From: Citrobacter freundii
GTDB taxonomy: Bacteria; Pseudomonadota; Gammaproteobacteria; Enterobacterales; Enterobacteriaceae
NCBI RefSeq assembly: GCF_029717145.1
Contig: NZ_CP099222.1
Span: 3,162,001-3,226,000, forward strand
Length of the DNA: 64,000 nt
Reading direction: 5' to 3'
Below are positions 47,921-58,359 of this stretch, in pieces. The notes under the pieces were generated by a model. That model made no database searches, had not been told where the DNA came from, and saw only the letters and a list, made by a program, of their open reading frames with translations. The position numbers were made by a program, and so were the translations under genes. Positions within the stretch are counted from its first letter, which is position 1; every line of letters begins with the position of its first letter.

Positions 47921-48682
47921 ATGAGCGGACAAACAGTTCAATTTTCATTCAATGTGCTCACAATTAATACTCACAAAGGTTTTACCGCCTTTAATAAGCG
48001 ATTTATTTTGCCTGAGCTACGCGATGCCGTCAGAACGGTCGGTGCGGACATTGTGTGCCTGCAGGAAGTGATGGGTGCGCACGAGGTTCACCCTCTGCAC
48101 GTGGAGAACTGGCCAGATACCACGCACTATGAATTTCTCGCAGATACCATGTGGAGCGACTTCGCCTACGGACGCAATGCCGTGTATCCGCAGGGGCATC
48201 ACGGTAACGCGGTGCTGTCGCGCTATCCCATTGAACATTATGAGAATCGTGATGTATCCGTCGGCAGCAGTGAAAAGCGCGGTGTGCTTTACTGCCGCAT
48301 CGTGCCGCCGATGCTCCCTCACCCCATCCATGTGATGTGTGTACATCTTGGTTTGCGTGAAGCCCACCGCCAGGCGCAGTTGACCATGCTGGCGGATTGG
48401 GTCAATGCCCTGCCTGAAACGGAACCCGTGGTGGTGGCCGGGGATTTCAACGACTGGCGGCAAAAGGCCAATCATCCTTTGAAAACACAGGCAGGTCTTG
48501 ACGAGATTTTTACCCGCGCCCACGGACGCCCGGCGCGTACCTTTCCGGTACGTTTGCCACTGCTGCGCCTCGACAGGATCTATGTGAAAAATGCCAATGC
48601 CAGTATTCCGACGGCGCTGGCACTACGTCACTGGCGACATTTGTCCGACCATGCCCCCCTGAGCGCGGAGATTCATTTATGA
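47921..48682 (+). CDS. ybhP: YbhP, endonuclease/exonuclease/phosphatase family protein
   Basis: This 253-residue EEP-family protein shows [16 protein letters not shown] (metal-binding Glu), [18 protein letters not shown] and SDHAPL, the complete metal-dependent phosphoesterase set. The family includes DNA repair nucleases and lipid phosphatases. Position before clsB and ybhN suggests a role with phospholipids (inference). The stop overlaps clsB by four bases. Confidence 0.92.
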   Translation: MSGQTVQFSFNVLTINTHKGFTAFNKRFILPELRDAVRTVGADIVCLQEVMGAHEVHPLHVENWPDTTHYEFLADTMWSDFAYGRNAVYPQGHHGNAVLSRYPIEHYENRDVSVGSSEKRGVLYCRIVPPMLPHPIHVMCVHLGLREAHRQAQLTMLADWVNALPETEPVVVAGDFNDWRQKANHPLKTQAGLDEIFTRAHGRPARTFPVRLPLLRLDRIYVKNANASIPTALALRHWRHLSDHAPLSAEIHL

Positions 48683-49920
48683 AATATGGCTGGCGTGAAG
48701 GCAATCAAATTCAGCTGCTGGAAAACGGCGACCAGTACTACCCCGCCGTGTTTAAGGCCATTGAACAGGCGCAGCAAAAAATCATCCTTGAGACTTTTAT
48801 CTGGTTTGAAGATGCGGTCGGGAAACAATTGCATGCGGCACTGCTCGGTGCGGCACAGCGTGGTGTCAAAGCCGAAGTGCTGCTCGACGGCTACGGGTCA
48901 CCGGATCTCAGCGAGGAGTTTGTCAGCGAACTCACCACCGCGGGCGTGGTTTTCCGCTATTACGACCCACGCCCGCGGTTGTTCGGCATGCGGACCAACC
49001 TTTTTCGCCGCATGCACCGCAAAATTGTGGTGATTGACGACCGTGTCGCTTTCGTCGGCGGGATTAACTATTCCGCCGAGCATATGTCCGATTACGGCCC
49101 GGAGGCCAAGCAGGACTACGCCGTGCGTATTGAAGGTCCCATCGTGGCAGACATCCTGACCTTCGTGCTGGAAAACCTGCCGGGGCAAAGCGCCGTGCGC
49201 CGCTGGTGGCGACGTCATCATCGGGCAATCGAAAATCGCCAGCCCGGCGAGGCGCAGGCGCTGTTTGTCTGGCGCGATAACGAAGAACATCGTGATGATA
49301 TTGAACGCCATTATTTGAAAATGCTCACCCAGGCCAAACGCGAAGTGATCATTGCCAACGCCTATTTCTTTCCCGGCTATCGCCTGCTGCATGCGCTGCG
49401 CAAAGCGGCGCGACGCGGCGTGCGGGTCAAACTGATAGTGCAGGGTGAACCGGATATGCCGATTGTGAAAGTCGGCGCTCGCCTGCTGTACAACTATCTG
49501 GTGAAAGGCGGCGTCCAGGTGTATGAATACCGTCGCAGACCCCTGCACGGCAAAGTCGCGCTAATGGACGATCACTGGGCGACGGTAGGCTCCAGCAACC
49601 TCGACCCGCTCAGCCTGTCGCTGAATCTGGAGGCCAACATCATTATCCATGATCGCGCATTTAACCAGGTCCTGCGGGACAATCTGCATCCCATTATTAC
49701 CGAGGATTGCCAGCAGGTAGATGAATCGATGCTGCCCAGACGCACCTGGTGGAACCTGACCAAGAGCGTGCTGGCGTTCCACTTTTTACGCCACTTTCCG
49801 GCGCTGGTCGGCTGGCTACCGGCGCACACGCCGCACCTTACCGAAGTCGCGCCTCCCACGCAGCCGACTCTGGAAACGCAGGACCGCATTCAGGCTGAAG
49901 ATGCAGGAGGGAAACCCTGA
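48679..49920 (+). CDS. clsB: Cardiolipin synthase B ClsB (YbhO)
   Basis: ClsB is a phospholipase-D-type cardiolipin synthase of 413 residues without the N-terminal helices of ClsA. Two HKD motifs are visible: His113-Lys115-Asp120 (HRKIVVIDD) and His290-Lys292-Asp297 (HGKVALMDD). It overlaps ybhP by four bases and ybhN by one (TGATG), so the three are one unit. Confidence 0.95.
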   Translation: MKYGWREGNQIQLLENGDQYYPAVFKAIEQAQQKIILETFIWFEDAVGKQLHAALLGAAQRGVKAEVLLDGYGSPDLSEEFVSELTTAGVVFRYYDPRPRLFGMRTNLFRRMHRKIVVIDDRVAFVGGINYSAEHMSDYGPEAKQDYAVRIEGPIVADILTFVLENLPGQSAVRRWWRRHHRAIENRQPGEAQALFVWRDNEEHRDDIERHYLKMLTQAKREVIIANAYFFPGYRLLHALRKAARRGVRVKLIVQGEPDMPIVKVGARLLYNYLVKGGVQVYEYRRRPLHGKVALMDDHWATVGSSNLDPLSLSLNLEANIIIHDRAFNQVLRDNLHPIITEDCQQVDESMLPRRTWWNLTKSVLAFHFLRHFPALVGWLPAHTPHLTEVAPPTQPTLETQDRIQAEDAGGKP

Positions 49921-50882
49921 TGGCGAAAGCATCTCCCCGCTGGCGGTTAGCAAAAAAGATCCTCACCTGGCTGTTTTTTATCGCGGTGATCGTACTGCTG
50001 GTGGTGTATGCCAGCAAGGTCAACTGGGAAGAGGTCTGGTCGGTTATCCGGGATTACAACCGCCTCGCCCTGCTCAGCGCCATTGGTCTGGTCATCGTCA
50101 GCTATCTGCTGTACGGCTGTTATGACCTGCTCGGACGCTATTATTGCGGACACAAGCTGGCAAAACGTCAGGTGATGCTGGTGTCGTTTATCTGCTACGC
50201 CTTCAACCTGACGTTAAGCACCTGGGTGGGCGGCATTGGCATGCGCTATCGACTCTATTCCCGCCTCGGATTACCGGGAAGCACGATCACGCGCATTTTC
50301 TCACTCAGCATTACCACCAACTGGCTTGGCTATATTCTGCTCGGCGGGTTTATTTTTACCTTCGGCGTCGTTCAACTGCCCGCACACTGGTATATCGACG
50401 AGGCCACACTGCGCATTCTGGGTATCGTACTGCTGCTGATTATTGTCATTTATCTGTGGTGTTGCGCCTTCGCTAAACATCGGCATATCACGATTAAAGG
50501 GCAAAAACTGGTGCTGCCATCGTGGAAATTCGCGCTGGCGCAGATGGCCATATCCGGAGCAAACTGGATGGTGATGGGAGCGATTATCTGGCTGTTATTA
50601 GGCCAGGATATCCATTATTTCTTCGTGCTGGGCGTGCTACTGGTCAGCAGTATCGCCGGGGTTATCGTACATATTCCGGCGGGTATCGGCGTGCTGGAAG
50701 CGGTATTCATGGCACTGCTGGCGGGCGAAAATACCTCGCAAGGCACGATCATCGCCGCCCTGCTCGCGTATCGCGTACTGTATTATTTTATCCCGCTGCT
50801 GCTGGCGTTGATGTGTTACTTGTTGCTGGAGAGTCGGGCGAAAAAACTGCGGGCAAAAAACGAGAAGGCGATGGCGAAATAA
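49920..50882 (+). CDS. ybhN: YbhN, conserved inner membrane protein
   Basis: This 320-residue protein has about eight hydrophobic helices of the lysylphosphatidylglycerol-synthase TM (UPF0104) type, with the conserved LSTWVGGIGMRYRLYSRLG and HIPAGIGVLEAVF motifs. The family has been linked to lipid handling; no reaction is established for YbhN. It is translationally coupled to clsB. In K-12 ybhM follows; here a BIME and ybhL follow directly. Confidence 0.9.
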   Translation: MAKASPRWRLAKKILTWLFFIAVIVLLVVYASKVNWEEVWSVIRDYNRLALLSAIGLVIVSYLLYGCYDLLGRYYCGHKLAKRQVMLVSFICYAFNLTLSTWVGGIGMRYRLYSRLGLPGSTITRIFSLSITTNWLGYILLGGFIFTFGVVQLPAHWYIDEATLRILGIVLLLIIVIYLWCCAFAKHRHITIKGQKLVLPSWKFALAQMAISGANWMVMGAIIWLLLGQDIHYFFVLGVLLVSSIAGVIVHIPAGIGVLEAVFMALLAGENTSQGTIIAALLAYRVLYYFIPLLLALMCYLLLESRAKKLRAKNEKAMAK

Positions 50883-50895
50883 CCGTGAAGGTTAT

Positions 50896-50975
50896 TGCCG
50901 GATGCGGCGTAACGCCTTATCCGGCCTACTTTCGACGCAACACGGTAGGCCGGATGAGCGCAGCGCCATCCGGCA
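50896..50975. repeat. BIME: paired REP palindromes
   Basis: TGCCGGATGCGGCGTAACGCC...TTATCCGGCCTAC and GTAGGCCGGATGAGCGCAGC...CATCCGGCA, two REP units between the convergent ybhN and ybhL, where K-12 carries ybhM. Confidence 0.88.
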
Positions 50976-50982
50976 GCAGAAA

Positions 50983-51687
50983 TTAACGACGATTGCCGAA
51001 AATACGCAGCAGCATCAGGAACAGGTTGATAAAGTCCAGATACAGCGTTAACGCCCCAAGGATCGCGTATTTACGCAGGTTGGAACTGTCGCGCAGATCG
51101 ATTTGCTCGCCGATGTTTTTCAGCTTCTGCGTGTCATAGGCGGTCAGGCCGACAAACACAATCACCCCAATGTAGGTCACCGCCCACATCAGCGCTTCAC
51201 TCTTCAGCCAGAAGTTAACCAGCGAGGCCAGCACGATGCCGATCAACGCCATAAACAGCATGTTGCCAAAACCACTGAGATCGCGCTTGGTGGTGTACCC
51301 ATACAGGCTCATGATACCGAACATCCCGCCAGTGACCACAAACGTGCTGGCGATAGACGAGTAGGTATAGACGATAAAGATGCTCGACAGCGTCAGCCCG
51401 GTTAATGCCGAATAGAGCATAAACAGCGTGGTGGCCATACCGGCGCTGAGCCTTTGCACCATGCCGGAAAGGACAAACACCAGCGCCAGTTGGGCGATGA
51501 TCAGCCCAAAGAAGGTGATTTTGCTGGAAAAGACAAACGTCATCACCGCCGGCGTGTTCGCCGCATACCAGGCAATAAACGCCGTCAGTAACAACCCGCA
51601 GGTCATCCAGCCGTAGACTTGCGCCATATAGGTTTGCAGACCGGAACGGGCCTGCACAATAGAATCGGTTCGTGGGAATCGGTCCAT
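50983..51687 (-). CDS. ybhL: YbhL, BAX-inhibitor-1 family membrane protein
   Basis: This 234-residue inner membrane protein has seven helices and the BI-1/TMBIM C-terminal signature (YDTQKLK...ALTLYLDFINLFLMLLRIFG, with the conserved aspartates). Members of the family act as calcium or proton leaks; function in enterobacteria is unclear. It lies 41 bases before the end of moaE on the same strand, so read-through from the moa operon is possible. Confidence 0.93.
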   Translation of the reverse strand: MDRFPRTDSIVQARSGLQTYMAQVYGWMTCGLLLTAFIAWYAANTPAVMTFVFSSKITFFGLIIAQLALVFVLSGMVQRLSAGMATTLFMLYSALTGLTLSSIFIVYTYSSIASTFVVTGGMFGIMSLYGYTTKRDLSGFGNMLFMALIGIVLASLVNFWLKSEALMWAVTYIGVIVFVGLTAYDTQKLKNIGEQIDLRDSSNLRKYAILGALTLYLDFINLFLMLLRIFGNRR

Positions 51688-51728
51688 GACAATCTCCTGA
51701 GTCAGTATGTACCTAAACCAATTGTACT

Positions 51729-52181
51729 CTACCAGCGTTTTGCTGCTTGCTTATCGCTGTCGCGGGCATCAACCCAACGGTCGCCTTCCGGCGTGGCCTC
51801 GCGTTTCCAGAACGGCGCGCGGGTCTTAAGATAATCCATAATAAACTGTCCGGCGTCAAAGGCACTGCTGCGATGCGCGCTGGTCACGCCAACGAAGACT
51901 ATCTCATCTCCCGGCCACAGCTCACCAATACGGTGGATAACCGTCACGCGGCCCAGCGGCCAGCGTTCACGCGCCTCATCGACGATTTCCGCCAGCGCTT
52001 TTTCGGTCATGCCCGGGTAATGTTCCAGCGTCAATGCCTGCACGCTGTCCCCGAGATTGTGATTACGCACTTTACCGGTAAACGTGACCACCGCGCCGTC
52101 TTCATCGCGCTCTGCCAGCCAGGGATATTCTTCCCCAACGCTAAACGGCGCAGGCCCAACAACAATTCGCGTTTCAGCCAT
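51729..52181 (-). CDS. moaE: Molybdopterin synthase catalytic subunit MoaE
   Basis: MoaE, with MoaD, puts two sulfurs into precursor Z (cyclic pyranopterin monophosphate) to make molybdopterin. The 150 residues include RVTVIHRIGEL, FVGVTSAHRSSAFDAGQFIMDYLKTRAPFWKRE with the catalytic lysines. It follows moaD with a one-base gap and is last in moaABCDE. Confidence 0.96.
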   Translation of the reverse strand: MAETRIVVGPAPFSVGEEYPWLAERDEDGAVVTFTGKVRNHNLGDSVQALTLEHYPGMTEKALAEIVDEARERWPLGRVTVIHRIGELWPGDEIVFVGVTSAHRSSAFDAGQFIMDYLKTRAPFWKREATPEGDRWVDARDSDKQAAKRW

Positions 52182-52182
52182 C

Positions 52183-52428
52183 TCAGCCTCCGGTTACCGG
52201 TGGGAAGAAGGCCACTTCATCACCTGCGTTGAGGGGATGGTCGAAGCTCACCAGCGTCTGGTTGACGGCCGCCAGCAGCTTGCCATCTTCTAAAGCCAGC
52301 GCCCAACGATCGCTTTGCGCAGCCAGATGCTGGCGCAAGGCTTCCACCGTGGGAAAATCTGCCGCGACCTCTAACGTATCTGCGTTCACCAGTTCTCGCA
52401 CCTGGGCAAAGAAAAGCACCTTAATCAT
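52183..52428 (-). CDS. moaD: Molybdopterin synthase sulfur carrier MoaD
   Basis: This 81-residue ubiquitin-like protein ends PPVTGG, the Gly-Gly that MoeB adenylates and that becomes a thiocarboxylate. Start 52428 ([13 protein letters not shown]) gives the family length; the frame is open further upstream inside moaC, but that is not part of the protein. ATGATTAA joins it to moaC by an eight-base overlap. Confidence 0.96.
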   Translation of the reverse strand: MIKVLFFAQVRELVNADTLEVAADFPTVEALRQHLAAQSDRWALALEDGKLLAAVNQTLVSFDHPLNAGDEVAFFPPVTGG

Positions 52429-52906
52429 CTGCATCCACCTTAAAATCACCCGACTTGCCGCCGCTTTTCGCCAGCAGACGTACCGGACCAATCACCATAT
52501 CCTTTTGAACCGCTTTGCACATGTCGTAGATGGTCAGCGCCGCCACCGATGCTGCGGTTAACGCTTCCATTTCGACGCCGGTTTTCCCGGTCAGTCGGCA
52601 CAGCGATTCAATGCGCACACGGTTGTGTTCCGGCTCGGCGCGCAGATTAACTTCAACCTTGCTGAGCATCAGCGGGTGACATAGCGGGATAAGATCCCAG
52701 GTACGCTTGGCGGCTTGGATACCGGCAATACGTGCCGTCGCGAAAACATCGCCTTTATGGTGGCTGCCGTCGATAATCATCGCCAGGGTTTCGCTACGCA
52801 TAGTGACGAAGGCTTCGGCGCGCGCTTCACGTACGGTTTCGGCTTTGGCGGAAACATCCACCATGTGCGCTTCGCCAGCGGCGTTAATATGAGTCAGTTG
52901 CGACAT
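52421..52906 (-). CDS. moaC: Cyclic pyranopterin monophosphate synthase MoaC
   Basis: MoaC converts the MoaA product (3',8-cyclo-GTP) into cyclic pyranopterin monophosphate. The 161 residues contain [14 protein letters not shown], with the active-site His, and [31 protein letters not shown] with the catalytic lysine and aspartate. It overlaps moaD by eight bases and follows moaB after two bases. Confidence 0.96.
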   Translation of the reverse strand: MSQLTHINAAGEAHMVDVSAKAETVREARAEAFVTMRSETLAMIIDGSHHKGDVFATARIAGIQAAKRTWDLIPLCHPLMLSKVEVNLRAEPEHNRVRIESLCRLTGKTGVEMEALTAASVAALTIYDMCKAVQKDMVIGPVRLLAKSGGKSGDFKVDADD

Positions 52907-52908
52907 AC

Positions 52909-53421
52909 TTATTTCTTCAAATGGGGGTGGAAGTTACAAGGACGCGTACGGGCATCGAGCTGCGGCGCAATGATATTTTCCCAGGCAGTGCGACACGCTT
53001 TGGTCGACCCCGGCATGGCAAAAATCAGCGTTTTATTGGCCACACCGGCAATCGCGCGTGATTGCAACGTCGCGGTGCCAATCTCTTCAAAGGAGAGCAT
53101 GCGGAACACTTCGCCAAACCCTTCGACTTCACGGTCGAACAGCGGCAGCAGCGCTTCTGGTGCCTGGTCGCCTTCGGTCAAACCGGTACCGCCGGTAATC
53201 AGCACCACTTGCACATCGTCACTGGCAATCCAGGCGGAAACCTGGGCGCGGATGGCATAGCGGTTCTCTTTAACAATCGCCTTGTCTACAATCTGATGAC
53301 CCGCCTCCAGCGCACTGTCGCGCAGATAATGGCCGGAGGTATCGTCCTCTTCGCCACGACGGCTGGAAACAGTAAGAATAGCAATGCGTGTCGGGATAAA
53401 TTCAGCGCTTACCTGACTCAT
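52909..53421 (-). CDS. moaB: MoaB, molybdopterin-binding family protein
   Basis: This 170-residue protein has the MogA/MoCF fold with [33 protein letters not shown] and MPGSTKA. It resembles molybdopterin adenylyltransferases, but in E. coli moaB is not required for cofactor synthesis (MogA does this). It lies between moaA (19 bases) and moaC (2 bases) in the operon. Confidence 0.94.
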   Translation of the reverse strand: MSQVSAEFIPTRIAILTVSSRRGEEDDTSGHYLRDSALEAGHQIVDKAIVKENRYAIRAQVSAWIASDDVQVVLITGGTGLTEGDQAPEALLPLFDREVEGFGEVFRMLSFEEIGTATLQSRAIAGVANKTLIFAMPGSTKACRTAWENIIAPQLDARTRPCNFHPHLKK

Positions 53422-53440
53422 GAAAAACTCCTTTTAGCGA

Positions 53441-54430
53441 TCAGCCGCCAATGTAAGATAAGTTTTGCGTAATACCGGTATTGTTCTGATGCAGGAAGTG
53501 GGTCTGCTTTTTCTCCAGCAACGCGCTTGAGATACGTTCTTCCAGCGCAGACTGCTGAGCGTCATCTTCCAGCAAATCACGCAGGCTGACCCCGCCTTCA
53601 CCGAATAAGCACAGATGCAGTTTGCCGACAGAAGAGACGCGCAGACGGTTGCAGGTGGCGCAGAAGTCTTTCTCATACGGCATGATCAGACCGATTTCAC
53701 CCGCATAATCGGGATGACAGAAAACCTGCGCCGGACCGTCGCTGCGCTGGCGTAGCTGATGGATCCAGCCGCGACGCAGCAGTTCATCGCGCAGTACCTG
53801 GCCGGAGATATGGTGTTTACGGAAGAGAGAACTGCCTTCGCCGGTTTCCATCAGCTCAATAAAGCGTAATTGAATCGGACGTGGCTGGATCCAGGCGAGA
53901 AAGGTGTCCAGTTGATGGTGGTTTACATCGCGCATCAGCACGGTGTTCACTTTGACTTTCTCAAAACCGGCATCAAAGGCGGCATCAATGCCCGCCATCA
54001 CCTGTTGAAATTTATCCTGCCCGGTAATGGCATGAAACTGACGGGCGTCAAGGCTGTCGACGCTGACGTTCAGCGCCGTGAGCCCCGCCTCACGCCAGGT
54101 GGCGGCATCCCGTGCCAGACGATAACCGTTGGTGGTCACCGCTATCTGGCGGATGGCGTCATTTTCTCGCACGGCGGCGATGATGTCGGTAAAGTCACGA
54201 CGCAATGACGGCTCGCCCCCGGTCAGACGCACTTTTTCCGTTCCCAGATTGGCGAACGCACGCGTGACGCGGCGAATTTCATCAACGGTCAAAAAACCGT
54301 TATTGGTGACCCCACCGGGCTTGTAGCCATCCGGCAGGCAGTAGGTGCAACGAAAGTTACACACATCGGTAATCGACAAACGTAAGTAGTAAAACTTACG
54401 TGCGAAAGCATCGGTAAGTTGAGAGCCCAT
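53441..54430 (-). CDS. moaA: GTP 3',8-cyclase MoaA (radical SAM)
   Basis: MoaA catalyses the first step of Mo cofactor synthesis from GTP. The 329 residues have the SAM cluster cysteines Cys24, Cys28 and Cys31 (CNFRCTYC), a GGEPSLR motif, a C-terminal second cluster ([18 protein letters not shown]) and the terminal Gly-Gly needed for activity. Start 54430 (MGSQLTDAF) follows GGAAAGG; a start eleven codons earlier would enter the riboswitch. The gene is first in moaABCDE behind the Moco riboswitch. Confidence 0.96.
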   Translation of the reverse strand: MGSQLTDAFARKFYYLRLSITDVCNFRCTYCLPDGYKPGGVTNNGFLTVDEIRRVTRAFANLGTEKVRLTGGEPSLRRDFTDIIAAVRENDAIRQIAVTTNGYRLARDAATWREAGLTALNVSVDSLDARQFHAITGQDKFQQVMAGIDAAFDAGFEKVKVNTVLMRDVNHHQLDTFLAWIQPRPIQLRFIELMETGEGSSLFRKHHISGQVLRDELLRRGWIHQLRQRSDGPAQVFCHPDYAGEIGLIMPYEKDFCATCNRLRVSSVGKLHLCLFGEGGVSLRDLLEDDAQQSALEERISSALLEKKQTHFLHQNNTGITQNLSYIGG

Positions 54431-54556
54431 GTACACCTTTCCAAATACGGGAGGCGGAGTCATTTCTTCCTGCGCCCTGGTGACAATCTGATGTAAGCCT
54501 TGTCACGGCCAAAGCACCGTATCATTTGACCCAGGTGCAGAGGCTAGAGTGTTTAT
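54431..54556 (-). ncRNA. Molybdenum cofactor (Moco) riboswitch, moaA leader
   Basis: The minus-strand leader has the elements I recall from the E. coli moaA leader: CACCTGGGTCAAATGATACGG, GTGCTTTGGCCGTGACAAGGC, CACCAGGGCGCAGGAAG and ACTCCGCCTCCCGT before the ribosome site GGAAAGG. CCTGG pairs with CCAGG, and GGA/TCC and GGC/GCC close a hairpin next to the ribosome site, so binding can mask translation start. Exact ends are approximate. Confidence 0.88.
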
Positions 54557-54630
54557 ACTCGTCATACGTCGAGTACATGTTGGTTATGCCGATACTAGCG
54601 TGTAAATAACAGTTTTGCCATGTACACTTT

Positions 54631-54654
54631 CGCTATATAATCCTATACATAGCG
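54631..54654. promoter_or_regulatory. ModE-like binding site upstream of moaA
   Basis: CGCTATATAA and a partner TATACATAGCG form an imperfect dyad, close to the ModE consensus (CGCTATATA-N6-TATATAACG). It is about 200 bases before moaA, consistent with ModE activation of moa in E. coli. Confidence 0.75.
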
Positions 54655-54851
54655 ACATGATCGTGCAATTTCGCTACAGAATAAGCAAAAATCACAGTTT
54701 TGCATTGATATACATCATCTTGCTATCAGGTGGATGTCGTCAAAAAGAGGTAGATCGCCTAAATTTATTTTCACACAACACCACCAGATAATTGCTGAAA
54801 ACCCGTAATTTACGCTACTGTAACGGCGATCAATTAATATCAGGAATAACT

Positions 54852-55760
54852 ATGCGCACTCGCACGTTGGCGGATCTGGATCGCGTTGTCGCTCTCGGCG
54901 GAGGGCATGGATTGGGACGCGTCCTCTCTTCACTTTCTCCTTTAGGTTCACGCCTGACGGGCATTGTCACCACCACCGATAACGGCGGCTCTACCGGTCG
55001 AATTCGCCGCTCCGAGGGAGGTATTGCCTGGGGAGATATGCGTAACTGTCTGAACCAGTTAATTACCCAACCCAGCGTCGCATCCGCGATGTTTGAGTAT
55101 CGTTTTGGCGGTAATGGCGAACTTTCCGGGCATAACCTCGGAAATCTGATGTTAAAGGCATTAGATCACCTCAGCGTACGGCCTCTGGAAGCGATCAATT
55201 TAATTCGCAGCCTGTTGAAAGTTGACGCGCATTTAATTCCGATGTCCGAGCTGCCGGTCGATTTAATGGCTATCGACGATCAGGGACATGAGATTTATGG
55301 CGAGGTGAATATCGATCAGCTCACTATCCCACCTCAGGAACTGATGCTGTCGCCAAAGGTGCCGACCACGCGCGAAGCGGTAGAGGCTATCGCTGAAGCC
55401 GATTTGATTCTGATTGGGCCGGGCAGTTTTTACACCAGCCTGATGCCGATCCTGCTGCTCGACGAACTGGCGCAGGCCTTACGTCGCACACCGGCTCCGA
55501 TGGTATACATCGGCAATCTGGGGCGTGAACTAAGCCTCCCTGCCGCCAGTCTGACGCTTAACGATAAGCTGACTATCATCGAACAATATGTCGGGAAAAA
55601 AGTGATTGATGCGGTGGTTGTCGGGCCAAAAGTCGATGCTTCAGCCGTGAGTGACCGCATCGTGATTCAGGACGTGCTGGAAGCCAGCGATATTCCGTAT
55701 CGCCACGACCGTCAGCTGTTGCACGACGCGCTGGAAAAAGCGGTGCAAGCGTTAGGCTAG
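54852..55760 (+). CDS. ybhK: YbhK, YvcK/CofD-like protein
   Basis: This 302-residue protein has the CofD/UPF0052 fold: [26 protein letters not shown] and [16 protein letters not shown]. Bacillus YvcK, in the same family, binds nucleotide-sugars and affects cell wall and gluconeogenic growth; YbhK function is not known. Start 54852 follows CAGGA; the extension to 54792 has no support. It is divergent from moaA over about 420 bases and convergent with uvrB. Confidence 0.93.
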   Translation: MRTRTLADLDRVVALGGGHGLGRVLSSLSPLGSRLTGIVTTTDNGGSTGRIRRSEGGIAWGDMRNCLNQLITQPSVASAMFEYRFGGNGELSGHNLGNLMLKALDHLSVRPLEAINLIRSLLKVDAHLIPMSELPVDLMAIDDQGHEIYGEVNIDQLTIPPQELMLSPKVPTTREAVEAIAEADLILIGPGSFYTSLMPILLLDELAQALRRTPAPMVYIGNLGRELSLPAASLTLNDKLTIIEQYVGKKVIDAVVVGPKVDASAVSDRIVIQDVLEASDIPYRHDRQLLHDALEKAVQALG

Positions 55761-55768
55761 GTGGAATT

Positions 55769-55914
55769 GCCTGATGGCGTTACGCTTATCAGACCTACCG
55801 AAGCGTTCTGTTCCGCCATCCGGCACCAAACACTGCCTGATGTGCTGCGCTTATCAGTCCTACCAACGCGCTCTATCCCGCAGGCCGGATAAGGGATTTA
55901 TCCCGCATCCGGCA
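55769..55914. repeat. Three REP-type palindromes between ybhK and uvrB
   Basis: TGCCTGATGGCGTTACGCTTATCAGACCTAC, a CGCCATCCGGCA half, TGCCTGATGTGCTGCGCTTATCAGTCCTAC and GCAGGCCGGATAAGG...GCATCCGGCA. Several units carry the variant CTGATG/ATCAG instead of CGGATG/ATCCGG. Confidence 0.85.
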
Positions 55915-55919
55915 CCCAC

Positions 55920-57941
55920 TTACGATGCCGCGATAAACAGCTCGCGCAGCTGGTGCAGCTGATCGCGGATTTGAGCAGCTTCTTCAAACTCCAGGTTCTG
56001 CGCGTGCTTCATCATCTGCCCTTCCAGTTCATGGATTTTCTGCTGCAGCGCCTTCGGCGTCATATCCAATTCAACCACCTCGGACTTCGCGCCGGAACGC
56101 GACTTGCCTCGGCCCTTGGCTTTGGTCTTGGCAATATTTTGCCCCAGCGCCAGAATGTCGACCACCTTCTTGTTCAGCCCCTGCGGCGTAATACCATGCT
56201 CTTCGTTGTACTGATGCTGCTTCTCACGACGCCGTTCGGTTTCGCCGATCGCCTTTGCCATTGAGGCCGTAATTTTATCGCCGTAGAGGATCGCTTTACC
56301 GTTGATGTTACGTGCCGCACGGCCGATAGTCTGGATCAGCGATCGCTCAGAACGCAGGAACCCTTCTTTGTCGGCGTCCAGAATCGCCACCAGAGAGACC
56401 TCTGGCATGTCCAGACCTTCTCGTAACAGGTTGATACCCACCAGCACGTCAAACTCGCCCAGACGCAGGTCACGAATGATTTCCATACGTTCCACGGTGT
56501 CGATGTCCGAGTGCAGATAGCGCACCCGCTCGCCGTGCTCTTCGAGGTATTCCGTGAGGTCTTCCGCCATCCGCTTGGTTAGCGTCGTCACCAGTACACG
56601 TTCGTTGATCGCCGCGCGGATACGAATTTCAGACAGCAGGTCATCGACCTGTGTTGCCACCGGGCGCACTTCAATCACTGGATCCAGCAGGCCGGTCGGT
56701 CGTACTACCTGATCAACGACGTCATCGCCGGATCTCTCCAGTTCATAGTTGCCCGGCGTGGCGGAAACATAGATGGTTTGCGGGGCCAGCGCCTCAAACT
56801 CTTCAAACTTCAACGGGCGGTTATCCAGTGCTGACGGCAGACGAAAACCGTACTCGACCAGCGTCTCTTTTCGCGCCCGGTCGCCGCGATACATACCGCC
56901 GATTTGCGGAATAGTCACGTGGGATTCATCGACCACCAGCAGGCCATCGGCTGGCAGGTAGTCAAACAGCGTCGGCGGCGGCTCGCCAGGCCCGCGCCCG
57001 GAGAGATAGCGGGAATAGTTTTCAATGCCCGAACAGTAGCCCAGTTCGTTCATCATCTCCAGATCGAACTGCGTACGCTGGCTTAAGCGCTGTTCTTCCA
57101 GCAACTTGTTGTTCGCCAGCAGGTTTTTACGCCGCTCGGCAAGCTCGACCTTAATGTCTTCCATCGCCTGCACAATGCGTTCGCGTGGCGTAACGTAGTG
57201 CGTTTTGGGGTAAACGGTAAAACGTGGAATGCTGGATTCAACCTGCCCGGTCAGCGGGTCAAACAGTGACAGGCGCTCCACTTCTTCATCAAATAGCTCC
57301 ACGCGCAGCGCAATGTCGTCAGATTCTGCCGGGAAGATGTCGATCACTTCACCGCGCACGCGGAATGTACCGCGCTGAAATGCCTGATCGTTGCGGGTAT
57401 ATTGCAGCTCTGCCAGGCGACGCAAAATGGCGCGTTGATCGATGATCATCCCGACAGTCAGGTGCAGCATCATTTTCAAATACAGGTCCGGGTCGCCCAG
57501 ACCATAGATCGCGGAAACCGAGGCCACCACAATGACATCCCGACGCTCCAGCAGCGCCTTGGTTGCCGACAGTCGCATCTGCTCGATGTGTTCGTTAACC
57601 GACGCATCTTTCTCGATGAACGTATCAGAGCTCGGTACGTACGCTTCCGGCTGGTAATAGTCGTAGTAGGAGACAAAATACTCTACCGCGTTATCCGGGA
57701 AGAACTCTTTCATCTCGCCATACAGCTGGGCCGCCAGCGTCTTGTTGGGTGCCAACACCATGGTCGGGCGCTGGAGGTCCGCAATGACGTTGGCGATGGT
57801 GAACGTTTTCCCCGAACCCGTTACGCCCAGCAGCGTCTGATGCGCCAGACCATCCTCCAGCCCTTCTTCCAGGCGACGAATCGCCTCAGGCTGATCGCCA
57901 GAGGGTTTAAAAGCGGAATTCAGTTTGAACGGTTTACTCAT
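55920..57941 (-). CDS. uvrB: Excinuclease ABC subunit B UvrB
   Basis: UvrB is the helicase-fold subunit that opens DNA at lesions in nucleotide excision repair and hands over to UvrC. The 673 residues contain Walker A GVTGSGKT (about 39-46), the beta hairpin [12 protein letters not shown] (about 92-103), DEAD-like DESH, and the C-terminal UVR domain ([23 protein letters not shown]). A LexA box precedes the gene. Length equals E. coli UvrB. Confidence 0.97.
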   Translation of the reverse strand: MSKPFKLNSAFKPSGDQPEAIRRLEEGLEDGLAHQTLLGVTGSGKTFTIANVIADLQRPTMVLAPNKTLAAQLYGEMKEFFPDNAVEYFVSYYDYYQPEAYVPSSDTFIEKDASVNEHIEQMRLSATKALLERRDVIVVASVSAIYGLGDPDLYLKMMLHLTVGMIIDQRAILRRLAELQYTRNDQAFQRGTFRVRGEVIDIFPAESDDIALRVELFDEEVERLSLFDPLTGQVESSIPRFTVYPKTHYVTPRERIVQAMEDIKVELAERRKNLLANNKLLEEQRLSQRTQFDLEMMNELGYCSGIENYSRYLSGRGPGEPPPTLFDYLPADGLLVVDESHVTIPQIGGMYRGDRARKETLVEYGFRLPSALDNRPLKFEEFEALAPQTIYVSATPGNYELERSGDDVVDQVVRPTGLLDPVIEVRPVATQVDDLLSEIRIRAAINERVLVTTLTKRMAEDLTEYLEEHGERVRYLHSDIDTVERMEIIRDLRLGEFDVLVGINLLREGLDMPEVSLVAILDADKEGFLRSERSLIQTIGRAARNINGKAILYGDKITASMAKAIGETERRREKQHQYNEEHGITPQGLNKKVVDILALGQNIAKTKAKGRGKSRSGAKSEVVELDMTPKALQQKIHELEGQMMKHAQNLEFEEAAQIRDQLHQLRELFIAAS

Positions 57942-58014
57942 GAGCAGCTACCTGAAGCAATGGGCGGGCAGGTGTCTAATTTTACTCGCAGCAGTAGATT
58001 TTGCCAGTAAAATA

Positions 58015-58034
58015 TACTGGATGGAAAAACAGTA
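58015..58034 (-). promoter_or_regulatory. LexA (SOS) box of uvrB
   Basis: Toward uvrB the site reads TACTGTTTTTCCATCCAGTA. It keeps CTG-N10-CAG and resembles the E. coli uvrB box. It lies 74 bases before the start codon. Confidence 0.9.
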
Positions 58035-58336
58035 ACACACCACAATATTTCTGTTACGCCCCCTTAACCCCCATCACGGCGGGCTAAAATTTCACCGCAG
58101 GCAAGATAAAACACCAGCAAAAATGTGTTATCCCCAGACCTATGACTTTTTTAACATTTGTCAAGCCAGGAGATGAAAGTTTTATGGCAACGGATGACAC
58201 TTCAGCGACAGCCATTGCTTTTATCTAACAATCTGTATTTGAATAACTATTTTCTCAAGCCGTCTTTCGCAGCAATTTAGTCGCAGGCCGCGTCTTCTCT
58301 CGCTTACATAGTGTTTTCTAACTCTAATGCACAAGG

Positions 58337-58359
58337 TTATCCACAGGAATAGTGGATAA
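58337..58359. promoter_or_regulatory. Inverted pair of DnaA boxes upstream of uvrB
   Basis: TTATCCACA at 58337-58345 is a perfect DnaA box. AGTGGATAA at 58351-58359, read on the other strand, is TTATCCACT (one mismatch). They are 5 bases apart and about 400 bases before uvrB. DnaA binding upstream of uvrB is known in E. coli. Confidence 0.7.

Noticed and set aside
58337-58359. Replication origin
   Set aside because: Two DnaA boxes only, no array of boxes, no A/T-rich 13-mers beside them and no replication initiation gene nearby.
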